DNA of 64,000 nucleotides from UBA6182 sp964479585 (GTDB lineage: Bacteria; Bacillota_I; Bacilli_A; Erysipelotrichales; Erysipelotrichaceae), in the NCBI GenBank assembly GCA_964479585.1, contig CAYZMP010000003.1:1-64000 (forward strand), given 5' to 3'. The notes beneath the pieces were generated by a model, which was given only the letters and a program-made list of their open reading frames with translations, searched no databases and was not told where the DNA came from. Made by a program: the position numbers and the translations under genes. Shown here in pieces: positions 42,649 to 50,311 of the stretch (positions within the stretch are counted from its first letter, which is position 1; every line of letters begins with the position of its first letter).

Positions 42649-43656
42649 ATGTACATAAACATAGTTAATTGGTATTCTCGTCATAAGCGTGATTTAGCAT
42701 TTAGAAAATATAATGATCCTTATGCCGTGTGGGTAAGTGAAATTATGGCACAGCAAACAAAAATTGATACTATGTTACCATATTTTGATCGTTGGATGAC
42801 TACACTCCCTACCATTGAAAAATGTGCTAATGCTTCTATTGAAGAAATTTTGAAACTGTGGGAAGGTCTTGGCTATTACAGAAGAGCAAGACTGTTGCAT
42901 GAAGGATGCATCTACCTCAAAAACAATTTTAACTCCATATTCCCAGAGAACTATGACGAAGTCATAAAAATACCTGGTATTGGAGAATACTCTGCAGCAG
43001 CAATTTGTTCTATTGTTTTTAATCATTCGATTCCAGCAATTGATGGCAATGTTATGAGAATAGTAACTAGAATGCAAATGATAGACCAAGATATTTCAAA
43101 ATTATCAACTAAGAAAAAAGTGAAAGAAGTCGTAAACGATTGGATTTCTATTGAAACTGAAAAAGACATGAGTTCATTCACACAAGGATTAATGGAAATA
43201 GGAGCACTAGTATGTACTCCTAAAAATCCTAAATGTGAATCATGCCCATTAAATATAAATTGTCTATCATTTAAACACAACGTCCAACATGATTTCCCTG
43301 TTAAGAAAAAGAAACCTAAATCTCCAATATTCAATTACTCCGTTTTGATTATTATTGAGAATAATCAAATCTTAGTTAGTAATGATTGGTCGGATGGTTT
43401 AATGAAAGGATTGCTTCGATTGCCTCAGGTTGATAGTCAAGCTTTGTCTAATTTCTATAACGTAAAAATGTTAGACTCATTTAACCACGTTTTTTCCCAT
43501 AAAGTATGGTCTTTAGATGTTTATACATGTTCTTTAAAGAGTACACATCAAGTTCTCATTAATTCAAACTGGTATTGGTTAAATCTTAATGAGATTGACT
43601 CACAAGCGTGGATTACAGCACATAAAAAAATTATAACTTCATTTGTAAAAGTATAG
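42649..43656 (+). CDS. mutY: A/G-specific adenine DNA glycosylase
   Basis: Removes adenine mispaired with 8-oxoguanine. 335 aa: helix-hairpin-helix IPGIGEYSAAAI, catalytic Asp in AIDGNVMR, and the [4Fe-4S] ligands CTPKNPKCESCPLNINC (C-x6-C-x2-C-x5-C). The C-terminal third is the NUDT-like oxoguanine recognition domain. The ATG at 42649, with AGGTTGA upstream, is preferred to a TTG nine bases earlier. Confidence 0.95.
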   Translation: MYINIVNWYSRHKRDLAFRKYNDPYAVWVSEIMAQQTKIDTMLPYFDRWMTTLPTIEKCANASIEEILKLWEGLGYYRRARLLHEGCIYLKNNFNSIFPENYDEVIKIPGIGEYSAAAICSIVFNHSIPAIDGNVMRIVTRMQMIDQDISKLSTKKKVKEVVNDWISIETEKDMSSFTQGLMEIGALVCTPKNPKCESCPLNINCLSFKHNVQHDFPVKKKKPKSPIFNYSVLIIIENNQILVSNDWSDGLMKGLLRLPQVDSQALSNFYNVKMLDSFNHVFSHKVWSLDVYTCSLKSTHQVLINSNWYWLNLNEIDSQAWITAHKKIITSFVKV

Positions 43657-43716
43657 AAGTATGCGTCAATACAATGAGAATTCAAAAATTTTTATTTACT
43701 TGAAAGCATACTTTTT
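43657..43716 (+). terminator. Probable terminator after mutY
   Basis: Stem AAGTATGC / GCATACTT with a loop of about 41 bases that includes its own AAAAATTTTT pairing, followed by six T residues. Long loop, so moderate confidence. Confidence 0.5.
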
Positions 43717-43735
43717 TATATTTGAGAAAATCAGT

Positions 43736-44551
43736 TTATAAACCAAACTTCTCTTTTGCTAAAATATCAGGATGACTTCCTATTCTTTGATTTTTATTTA
43801 GTCCATTTATCAAACTCATATCTTCATCTTCAATTATAAAATCAAATATATCAAGATTTTCACTTATTCTGGATTTATTTGCTGATTTAGGAATAATAAC
43901 TAGATTCCTTTGAAGATGCCATCGGAGTGTCAATTGTGCAGGTGATTTTTTGTATTTTTTTGCTAGTTCTACAATAATATCTACTTCAGTTACCTTTCCT
44001 TTCATAATCGGACTCCATGACTCAGTTTGAATACCATGGTTCTTATTAAATTCCACCAACTCTTCTTGACTCAGGAAAGGATGCAGTTCAATTTGGTTAA
44101 CAGAAGGTATAATTGAAGAGTTCTCCATTAGTTTTAATAAGTGATGTTGGTGGAAATTACTTACGCCTATAGATTTAATTCTGCCTTGAGAATACAGCTC
44201 TTCCATGGCATTCCACTGTTCTAAAAAATTCTCTGTTGGCCAATGAATTAAATACAAGTCTATATAATCTGTATTTAGTTTTTGACAAGATTGTTCAAAA
44301 GCTTTGATAACATCATTGTATTTTTGAACTTCTAGCCAAAGCTTTGTTGTCAAAAATATATCTTCTCTTGATATTCTGCTCTTTTTTATCCCTCTGCCTA
44401 CTCCAGACTCATTATCATAAATTGCTGCAGTATCTATGTGTCGATATCCAACATCCAATGCATACTCGACTGCATCTTCAACATCTAAATCAGATATTCT
44501 GAATGTTCCAAATCCTAAACTTGGAATATCTTTTGAATTATTCAATTTCAT
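43736..44551 (-). CDS. Aldo/keto reductase
   Basis: 271-aa NADPH-dependent TIM-barrel oxidoreductase of the AKR5-like bacterial group. DVGYRHIDTAAIYDNE holds the catalytic Asp and Tyr, TTKLWLE the Lys and LIHWP the His; SIGVSNFHQHHL and VIIPKSANKSRI are substrate- and cofactor-binding parts. AGGAGGA precedes the ATG, 15 bases after the hydroxyacid dehydrogenase gene, so the two are likely an operon. Substrate unknown. Confidence 0.92.
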   Translation of the reverse strand: MKLNNSKDIPSLGFGTFRISDLDVEDAVEYALDVGYRHIDTAAIYDNESGVGRGIKKSRISREDIFLTTKLWLEVQKYNDVIKAFEQSCQKLNTDYIDLYLIHWPTENFLEQWNAMEELYSQGRIKSIGVSNFHQHHLLKLMENSSIIPSVNQIELHPFLSQEELVEFNKNHGIQTESWSPIMKGKVTEVDIIVELAKKYKKSPAQLTLRWHLQRNLVIIPKSANKSRISENLDIFDFIIEDEDMSLINGLNKNQRIGSHPDILAKEKFGL

Positions 44552-44566
44552 AAAATTTTAATCCTC

Positions 44567-45511
44567 CTATTTTATCTTATTTACAAACTTTTCACTATTT
44601 ATAAATGCTTCTATATTTTCCAAAATCAAGTTTTCTAGTCGCTCCATGTGTTGATCTGATGCAAAGGAGTTATGTGGTGAAATGAAAATATTTGGAGTAT
44701 CCCAAAGAGGATTATTTTTAGCTAGTGGTTCTTCATTAACAACATCTAAATAAAATGACAAATTAGAAATTTCTAACTTCATATACTCTACTAAATCTTT
44801 TTCATTGATTAAAGTCCCTCTACCCACATTAATTACAACTGCATTATCATTCAATCTTTTTAACATATCTTTGTTTACATAATCAATTGTTTCTTTATTT
44901 GAAGGTAATCCAAAAATTAAAATATCATAATTGCCAACTTCTTCTTTTGAATTTTTTAAAGAAAAACACTTTGAAAATCCAGATACTTTTCTACCATTAC
45001 TATTGACACCATGAATAATACATCCAAAGGGAGTCAATCTTCTCACAATTTCTTGGCCAATACTTCCAGTTCCAAACAACAACACTTTTTTATTTGAAAG
45101 CTCTTGAATACTATAATTTGGTTTCCATTTTTTAGTTTTTGCATTTTCAAAAAAGTATGGCAATTTTTTATAATGTGCGATTATTATGCCTATGACCCAC
45201 TCAGATATAGGTATACTATACACACCCTTAGCATTTAATACTATTACATTATTTGAATGTAAAGAATCATAATCTAAAAAATCATAGCCAGAGCTAATCG
45301 TTTGAATGATTTTGAGCTTTGGCCACTTTGCCATATCAAGATCTTTTAGTTCTGTAGCTCCTACAATAAAATCAAAAGAGTGATATTCTTTACTTTTTTG
45401 AAACGCTGAAAATTCGTTTGCTTTAATTGTAGTTATGTTAATGTTTAACTCTCTTAGTTTATCTGTATTTTTATCCTTCAATAAATTTTCACGTATTAGT
45501 AATATGTTCAT
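44567..45511 (-). CDS. D-isomer-specific 2-hydroxyacid dehydrogenase family protein
   Basis: 314-aa NAD(P)-dependent dehydrogenase. Rossmann motif LLFGTGSIGQE in the middle, catalytic Arg in INVGRGTLI, Glu in VVNEEPLA and His in ISPHNSF. Interconverts a 2-ketoacid and its D-2-hydroxyacid; which one cannot be told. AGGTGA precedes the ATG. Its promoter abuts the right end of the TnpB element, so the insertion may have changed its expression. Confidence 0.9.
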   Translation of the reverse strand: MNILLIRENLLKDKNTDKLRELNINITTIKANEFSAFQKSKEYHSFDFIVGATELKDLDMAKWPKLKIIQTISSGYDFLDYDSLHSNNVIVLNAKGVYSIPISEWVIGIIIAHYKKLPYFFENAKTKKWKPNYSIQELSNKKVLLFGTGSIGQEIVRRLTPFGCIIHGVNSNGRKVSGFSKCFSLKNSKEEVGNYDILIFGLPSNKETIDYVNKDMLKRLNDNAVVINVGRGTLINEKDLVEYMKLEISNLSFYLDVVNEEPLAKNNPLWDTPNIFISPHNSFASDQHMERLENLILENIEAFINSEKFVNKIK

Positions 45512-45527
45512 GTTTTCACCTAAAGGA

Positions 45528-45536
45528 ATTATATCA
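45528..45536 (-). promoter_or_regulatory. Extended -10 promoter of the hydroxyacid dehydrogenase gene
   Basis: Minus strand TGA-TATAAT, 16 bases before the ATG at 45511 and about 8 bases beyond the inferred element end. Confidence 0.6.
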
Positions 45537-45543
45537 TGAATTA

Positions 45544-45665
45544 GTTTAAAGGGGGTTCAAACCTCGTGCTAAATTATTAAAGCCTAGCATGGCTTATCCT
45601 ATAACAGTGCATATAGCATTATAGGCTAGTCCGAAGACTATAGATGGTTATTTAAAATATTCAAA
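45544..45665 (-). ncRNA. Candidate omega RNA (reRNA) of the TnpB element
   Basis: The strip from the 3' end of tnpB to the element end folds on the minus strand into three hairpins: UAGUC-UUCG-GACUA (45627-45640), CCTATAA / TTATAGG (45598-45625) and AAGCC / GGCTT (45580-45595), then GGTTTGAACCCCC and TTTAAAC. This is where omega RNAs of IS200/IS605 elements lie, and the guide is the flank after the right end. With the end at 45544, the guide would start TAATTCATGATATAAT, which is the neighbouring promoter. The exact end is inferred. Confidence 0.6.
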
Positions 45666-46657
45666 GCACCTACAATGTCTCTATGATTTGAATATCCACA
45701 ACTGCATATGTATTTTCTTTTTTGGCTATTATTTATTCTAAAGCAATTAGGACATTTCTTTGATGTGTTTTTTGGATTTACCCAAAGAATAATAATTCCG
45801 TTTCTTTTAGCTTTATAGACGATATAATTCTGTAATCTTCTATATGACCAAGAGCTAACTCCATTTAATTTTGCATTATTTTTCTGCAAATTGTTTAAAT
45901 TTTCTAATTTTATGTATTTTACTTTCTCTTGATTTGCAAAATCAATAATTTGCTTACTAATCTTGTGATCAATATCTTTAAGCTTATTACTCCATTTCTT
46001 CTTGTGAATCACTTTGCAATCTAGATTTTTCAGTGCCTCTTTATTGTTTTTTGCTTGTTTTGTGTGTATATATCTCTTTTTCCTTCCATTTCCAAAAAAT
46101 CGAATTTTCCCAGTGCTAGTTGCTACAACAGCAGGAATTTTTATACCTAAATCTATTGCCATCATATTTCCGTTGTCGTTTTTCGCTTGAGGAATATCAT
46201 AAGTTATGTTTCCAATCCACTTGTTGTTTCGTATGAAGATTTTGAATGAAGTTATTTTTACTTTTTGATTATTTATTTGTGACCAAATATATTCATTTAT
46301 ACGTGTTTCTAACAATGTTTCTTCTTTCATAAATGTTTGTATTAATATTTTGTCAGAGTTTAAAAATTGACAGTTAATGTTTGTCCACTTGCAATAATCG
46401 ATCTTCACCTCATTTCTTGTAAAATTATTGCTAACTATTTGCAAATATAATTCCTTCGCTACTTTAATTACTTCAATCTTTGAATCCCATGGTATAGTAT
46501 TATTTATTTCTTTGAATCTAATATCATAAACCATTTCGGCTTGCAAAAATTTCGATATCACCCTGTTTACTTCAATATCAAAATTATCTATCAATTTGAT
46601 TAAGTAGTATTGTTGGTTGCTATTTGGATACAATCTAAAGTTATGGCTTAAATACAT
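45638..46657 (-). CDS. tnpB: TnpB RNA-guided endonuclease
   Basis: 339-aa OrfB/TnpB protein, the ancestor family of Cas12. The RuvC acids are present: Asp in MMAIDLGIKIPA, Glu in IKLENLNNL and Asp in NHRDIVGALNIL. The zinc finger CPNC...CSCG precedes the last. Normal length and apparently intact, so nuclease activity is plausible. I choose the ATG at 46657 with AGGTGA five bases upstream. AT-rich even for this genome. Confidence 0.92.
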   Translation of the reverse strand: MYLSHNFRLYPNSNQQYYLIKLIDNFDIEVNRVISKFLQAEMVYDIRFKEINNTIPWDSKIEVIKVAKELYLQIVSNNFTRNEVKIDYCKWTNINCQFLNSDKILIQTFMKEETLLETRINEYIWSQINNQKVKITSFKIFIRNNKWIGNITYDIPQAKNDNGNMMAIDLGIKIPAVVATSTGKIRFFGNGRKKRYIHTKQAKNNKEALKNLDCKVIHKKKWSNKLKDIDHKISKQIIDFANQEKVKYIKLENLNNLQKNNAKLNGVSSWSYRRLQNYIVYKAKRNGIIILWVNPKNTSKKCPNCFRINNSQKRKYICSCGYSNHRDIVGALNILNNHL

Positions 46658-46687
46658 TTTCATCACCTATAACATAATTGTATAAAA

Positions 46688-46715
46688 ACAAAAAAAGTCC
46701 TAATAAATGGACTTT
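46688..46715 (-). terminator. Terminator of the tRNA array
   Basis: Minus-strand stem AAAGTCC / GGACTTT with an 8-base loop and a long T-rich tail. Confidence 0.8.
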
Positions 46716-46724
46716 ATTTTTAAA

Positions 46725-46798
<74 letters not shown>

Positions 46799-46800
46799 GC

Positions 46801-46876
46801 TGGTGACCCGTGTAGGACTCGAACCTACGACCCACTGATTAAAAGTCAGTTGCTCTACCACCTGAGCTAACGGGTC
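46801..46876 (-). tRNA. tRNA-Lys (TTT)
   Basis: Complete cloverleaf with encoded CCA; anticodon loop CTTTTAA. Acceptor GACCCGT / ACGGGTC. Confidence 0.95.
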
Positions 46877-46880
46877 ACAA

Positions 46881-46955
46881 TGGCTGGGGTACCTGGGATC
46901 GAACCAGGGAATGTCAGAGTCAAAGTCTGATGCCTTACCGCTTGGCTATACCCCA
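46881..46955 (-). tRNA. tRNA-Gln (TTG)
   Basis: Complete cloverleaf with encoded CCA; anticodon loop CTTTGAC. Acceptor TGGGGTA / TACCCCA. Confidence 0.95.
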
Positions 46956-46974
46956 AAGTAAAATATTGATAAGA

Positions 46975-47059
46975 TGGTGGAAGGAGAGGGTTTCGAACCC
47001 CCGAACCCGTAGGGAGTAGATTTACAGTCTACCGCGTTTAGCCACTTCGCTATCCTTCC
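46975..47059 (-). tRNA. tRNA-Tyr (GTA)
   Basis: Complete class II tRNA with a long variable arm and encoded CCA; anticodon loop CTGTAAA. Acceptor GGAAGGA / TCCTTCC. A queuosine substrate. Confidence 0.95.
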
Positions 47060-47066
47060 AGATAAA

Positions 47067-47142
47067 TGGTGCCGACTATAGGACTCGAACCTACAACCTA
47101 CTGATTACAAATCAGTTGCTCTGCCAGTTGAGCTAAGTCGGC
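47067..47142 (-). tRNA. tRNA-Thr (TGT)
   Basis: Complete cloverleaf with encoded CCA; anticodon loop TTTGTAA. Acceptor GCCGACT / AGTCGGC. Confidence 0.95.
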
Positions 47143-47153
47143 GGCAATAAAAA

Positions 47154-47229
47154 TGGTGGAGGTTGACGGGCTCGAACCGCCGACCCTCTGCTTGTAAGGC
47201 AGATGCTCTCCCAACTGAGCTAAACCTCC
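47154..47229 (-). tRNA. tRNA-Val (TAC)
   Basis: Complete cloverleaf with encoded CCA; anticodon loop CTTACAA. Acceptor GGAGGTT / AACCTCC. First gene of the array Val-Thr-Tyr-Gln-Lys-Gly. Confidence 0.95.
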
Positions 47230-47254
47230 ACATCACACGTCGTAGTGCCTTAAT

Positions 47255-47284
47255 AATATACCATACTATAGAAGTTATAGTCAA
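47255..47284 (-). promoter_or_regulatory. Promoter of the tRNA array
   Basis: Minus strand TTGACT (47284..47279), 18-base spacer, TATATT (47260..47255) with a TGG extension; the best -35 in the window, as expected for stable RNA. Confidence 0.75.
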
Positions 47285-47343
47285 CAACTTTAGGTAGAGT
47301 AATTTGTTTTTTTTGCTTTTGCGAATTACTAATTTCATTTATA

Positions 47344-47352
47344 TGATATACT
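47344..47352 (+). promoter_or_regulatory. Extended -10 promoter of the membrane protein-alr operon
   Basis: TGA-TATACT, 19 bases before the ATG at 47372, followed by AGGAGGA as ribosome-binding site. Confidence 0.6.
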
Positions 47353-47371
47353 ATAAAAATCAGGAGGACTT

Positions 47372-47800
47372 ATGCTGAAAGTTTTTAACACAAATTCATT
47401 AGGACAAAACGAGAGATTTTTAAAAGCAGTGCTTTTTGGAATTCCATTATCACTTGTTTTATCAATCTTATTTGCAATTATTCAAAGATTATTAGGAATT
47501 AGATTTTCTTTATTATATTTGGGATTAGGATATTCAATTGCATATGTATTAAGAAAATATGGAAGAGGTGTTCAACCAAAATTCGCCTTTTTAGGTTTAG
47601 CTCTAACTTTTTCTGCAATGCTACTAGGTGATATATTTACACTAACTGGATTTATGATTTTGAGTAATCCATCAATATTTGTTGATGCACTAATAATTAC
47701 ACTCAACTCATGGATAAGTATCAATATCAACAATCTATTAACATTACTATTTAGAGTGTATTCATTATATATTGCATACACTAGCTCAAGAATAATATAG
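47372..47800 (+). CDS. Hypothetical membrane protein upstream of alr, 142 aa
   Basis: Unrecognised protein with about four hydrophobic helices (near 19-38, 42-58, 70-92, 97-118) and a polar N-terminus. AGGAGGA gives a clear start. It lies seven bases before alr and shares its promoter, so it may act in the same process, but nothing in the sequence shows how. Confidence 0.7.
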   Translation: MLKVFNTNSLGQNERFLKAVLFGIPLSLVLSILFAIIQRLLGIRFSLLYLGLGYSIAYVLRKYGRGVQPKFAFLGLALTFSAMLLGDIFTLTGFMILSNPSIFVDALIITLNSWISININNLLTLLFRVYSLYIAYTSSRII

Positions 47801-47807
47801 GTAAAAT

Positions 47808-48917
47808 ATGCGTTATAGACAAACATTTGCAGAAATTGATTTGGACAATTTAGATTATAACTTAAACACCATACATGCAAACTGTAGAAAACAGTTATTT
47901 TGTGTTGTTAAAGCAAACGCATATGGTCATGGTGCTATAGAAATATCACAATTTATTGAAAAGATTGATTATGTCGCTTATCTCTGCGTATCATCTATTG
48001 ATGAAGCTATTGATCTCAGAGAAGCAGGTATTACAGCTCCAATAATTAATTTGGGATATACAAATCCATCTCATTTATATTTGTGTATAGAAAGAGAGAT
48101 AACTGTTTCAATCATTTCTCTTGATTGGCTTATCGAAGCTTTAGAAGCTAATAGAAACTTAGAAAATTTAAAGTGTCATATAAAAGTTGATACTGGTATG
48201 AATAGACTTGGAATAAAAACATACAATGATTTTGCAAAAGTCATTAACATTGCTACCGAAAATAAAATTGACCTAGAAGGTATTTTTACACATTATCATA
48301 GTGCTGATGCAAAGGAAAATACCGACTCACTTAATCAACTTGAGTTATTTAAAGGATTCTTAAATTACACCGATTATACTTTCCAATGGATTCACATTGC
48401 TAACTCTGATGCATTGATTGATATTAAAGAGAACATATCAAATGCCGTTCGTTGTGGAATTGCTATGTATGGATATTCTACCAAAACAAAAATTTTTAAA
48501 CCTGTTCTAAGGTTACATACAAACATTACCCAAGCAAAAGAACTACAACCTGGTGATGTAGTTAGTTATTCTGCAACTTATAAAGCTACTGAAAATATGA
48601 GAATAGGTATCTTACCAATTGGATACGCAGATGGTATTAACAGAAAGCTTCAAAACCATTACTTTTATATCAATGATACACCAGTCAGGATTCTAGGGAG
48701 AATCTGTATGGATCAGATTATTATTGAGTATCCGTTGTCATTGACTTCTTTAAAAGTTGAAATTATCGGAAAAAATCAGTCTTGCTTAGATATTGCAAAT
48801 ATTCTTGATACTATTCCTTATGAAGTACTAACTAACTTAAGTGATAGAATTACACGACGTTACATTTATAAGCAAAAGATTATTAAAGAAACGAATTTAA
48901 GATATCGTTTTCTATAA
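47808..48917 (+). CDS. alr: Alanine racemase
   Basis: PLP enzyme interconverting L- and D-alanine. 369 aa: FCVVKANAYGHGA with the Schiff-base Lys, HIKVDTGMNRLG, and VVSYSATYKA with the catalytic Tyr in the C-terminal beta domain, then ILGRICMDQ. Complete. D-Ala would supply peptidoglycan or teichoic-acid esters; the VanY-type enzyme at 22026 is another D-Ala-related gene in the window. AGGTAAAAT precedes the ATG. Confidence 0.95.
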   Translation: MRYRQTFAEIDLDNLDYNLNTIHANCRKQLFCVVKANAYGHGAIEISQFIEKIDYVAYLCVSSIDEAIDLREAGITAPIINLGYTNPSHLYLCIEREITVSIISLDWLIEALEANRNLENLKCHIKVDTGMNRLGIKTYNDFAKVINIATENKIDLEGIFTHYHSADAKENTDSLNQLELFKGFLNYTDYTFQWIHIANSDALIDIKENISNAVRCGIAMYGYSTKTKIFKPVLRLHTNITQAKELQPGDVVSYSATYKATENMRIGILPIGYADGINRKLQNHYFYINDTPVRILGRICMDQIIIEYPLSLTSLKVEIIGKNQSCLDIANILDTIPYEVLTNLSDRITRRYIYKQKIIKETNLRYRFL

Positions 48918-48921
48918 AAGG

Positions 48922-48946
48922 AAAAAAGGCACTAGGCCTTTTTTTC
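48922..48946 (+). terminator. Terminator after alr
   Basis: Stem AAAAAGGC / GCCTTTTT with loop ACTAG and extra T residues, a few bases past the alr stop. Confidence 0.85.
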
Positions 48947-49090
48947 TTATTTTATAAGGGGAAAGAATTTTGTATGGTCTTTAAGGGGATATTATGTAGG
49001 AGAAGAGGACCTATACAAGCAAGTTTATTATATCTTGCAACTATAATTTATCATTTACTAGACGCAAAAATTCTTTTTAACTATGTGAAA

Positions 49091-50251
49091 TTATGTGAAT
49101 CTGTTTATCTTACTGTATATGAAAGATAACATTAATGGTATAAAAAGAATCGAAGTAAATATTAGAAGTGTATAATCAAATCCTACAGTATTGATAAGTA
49201 ATCCAGACACGACAGGAGTAAGCAATGCTGATAATCCCCCATACAATGAAATAGCTAGCATTTGACCCGTAGATTTTAAATGCTCGGGAGATTCATTTGC
49301 TACTAATACTTTTTGAGAAATCATCAAAAGCGGGAATGTTATTGATTGCAAACTAGTAATTAGTATTATTTGTGTAGCACTTGTCGCTAAAGTATATAGA
49401 GAAAATCTAATAATAAACATTGAAATTGATATAATCAACATTTTCATTGCACCGATTTTTTTTAAAAGCAAATATCCAAAGAAAAATAACGGAAGCTCTA
49501 CTACAGCCTGAAATGACCATTTAAATGCAATTTGATTGTTTGATGCACCTAAAAATATCATTTTATCTATTACTGTGTACATATCTGCAGTGAACACGAA
49601 ATTAACAAAAATTAAAATAAACACTAATAAAACATATGTTCGGTTTGATAAAAGTTGTTTAACATCACTGATTCTGAGCATTTTTTTACTTTCAACCTTA
49701 TCAGCATCAGGCATTGCTATTGAAAATATCATACTAAAAAAAGCCAAAATCGCAAAAGAAAATCCGATGGTCCTGTACCCATAGTTTTCTATAAGAAGAG
49801 ATGTAAGTGGTGCACCTATTGCCCATCCTATTGCTCCAAAAGCTCGTATCGGACCAAATCTATCTTTGATATAATCATTAACTTCTAATGTCCAAGTCTC
49901 GACTAATCCAGCAACAATTCTAAACAGTCCTCCAACAAAAGCAAACAATAATAGATGAATAAAAAAATTGTTTTCACTGTATGAGTACATAATTGCATTA
50001 AGTAATATAAAAGAAAACAACAACAAGTGATAAAACTTTTTAATAGAATTATATTTGTCACACAAATAACCAACAAACATTTGCCCAATTATTGCGATCA
50101 CAGAAATCGATGACAATATAATACCTCTTTCAACCGGTGAATAACCAATACTAGTCAAAAATGGTATCACTTGAGTATTAGTCATAGCCATTGCCATGAA
50201 AATAATGGTATATAAATAGATCTGCTTTTTAAGTATATTTCGATTACTCAT
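49091..50251 (-). CDS. MFS transporter, oligosaccharide/nucleoside symporter-like group
   Basis: 386-aa protein with about twelve helices. The segment FGPIRAFGAIGWAIGAPL resembles the RLWGSIGWA-type motif after helix 4-5 of the LacY-like MFS_1_like family, and GYLCDKYNSIKKFY is an MFS A-motif loop. A sugar or nucleoside is a reasonable guess for the substrate. GAGGTAA precedes the ATG. Stands alone between alr and suf; no clear terminator follows. Confidence 0.75.
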   Translation of the reverse strand: MSNRNILKKQIYLYTIIFMAMAMTNTQVIPFLTSIGYSPVERGIILSSISVIAIIGQMFVGYLCDKYNSIKKFYHLLLFSFILLNAIMYSYSENNFFIHLLLFAFVGGLFRIVAGLVETWTLEVNDYIKDRFGPIRAFGAIGWAIGAPLTSLLIENYGYRTIGFSFAILAFFSMIFSIAMPDADKVESKKMLRISDVKQLLSNRTYVLLVFILIFVNFVFTADMYTVIDKMIFLGASNNQIAFKWSFQAVVELPLFFFGYLLLKKIGAMKMLIISISMFIIRFSLYTLATSATQIILITSLQSITFPLLMISQKVLVANESPEHLKSTGQMLAISLYGGLSALLTPVVSGLLINTVGFDYTLLIFTSILFIPLMLSFIYSKINRFT

Positions 50252-50284
50252 AACTTACCTCATACCATCATATTCTAACATAAA

Positions 50285-50311
50285 GAAAAACAATCGCATA
50301 TGCGATTGTTT
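50285..50311 (-). terminator. Terminator of the suf operon
   Basis: Palindromic stem AACAATCGCAT / ATGCGATTGTT followed by TTTTTCTTT on the minus strand; overlaps the sufB stop codon. Confidence 0.8.

Larger units (their letters stand above)
45544..46690 (-). mobile_element. IS200/IS605-family element with tnpB only
   Basis: About 1.1 kb: tnpB plus its structured 3' region, lying between a tRNA array terminator and the promoter of a metabolic gene. There is no tnpA Y1 transposase, so it needs help in trans to move. The left end is not defined precisely; it must lie between the tnpB start (46657) and the terminator at 46688-46715. Confidence 0.65.

Noticed and set aside
42307..42684. Minus-strand open frame of 125 codons between tgt and mutY
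   Set aside because: It overlaps the mutY start, the small-RNA promoter and terminator, has no fitting start site and a Cys/Phe/Leu-rich, non-protein-like composition.
45638..46657. TnpB as a Cas12-type CRISPR effector
   Set aside because: No repeats, spacers or adaptation genes are nearby, and length and neighbours fit an IS200/IS605 element.
48950..49090. Short gene or RNA between alr and the MFS gene
   Set aside because: Only a small imperfect hairpin without a T run and no open frame with a ribosome-binding site were seen.
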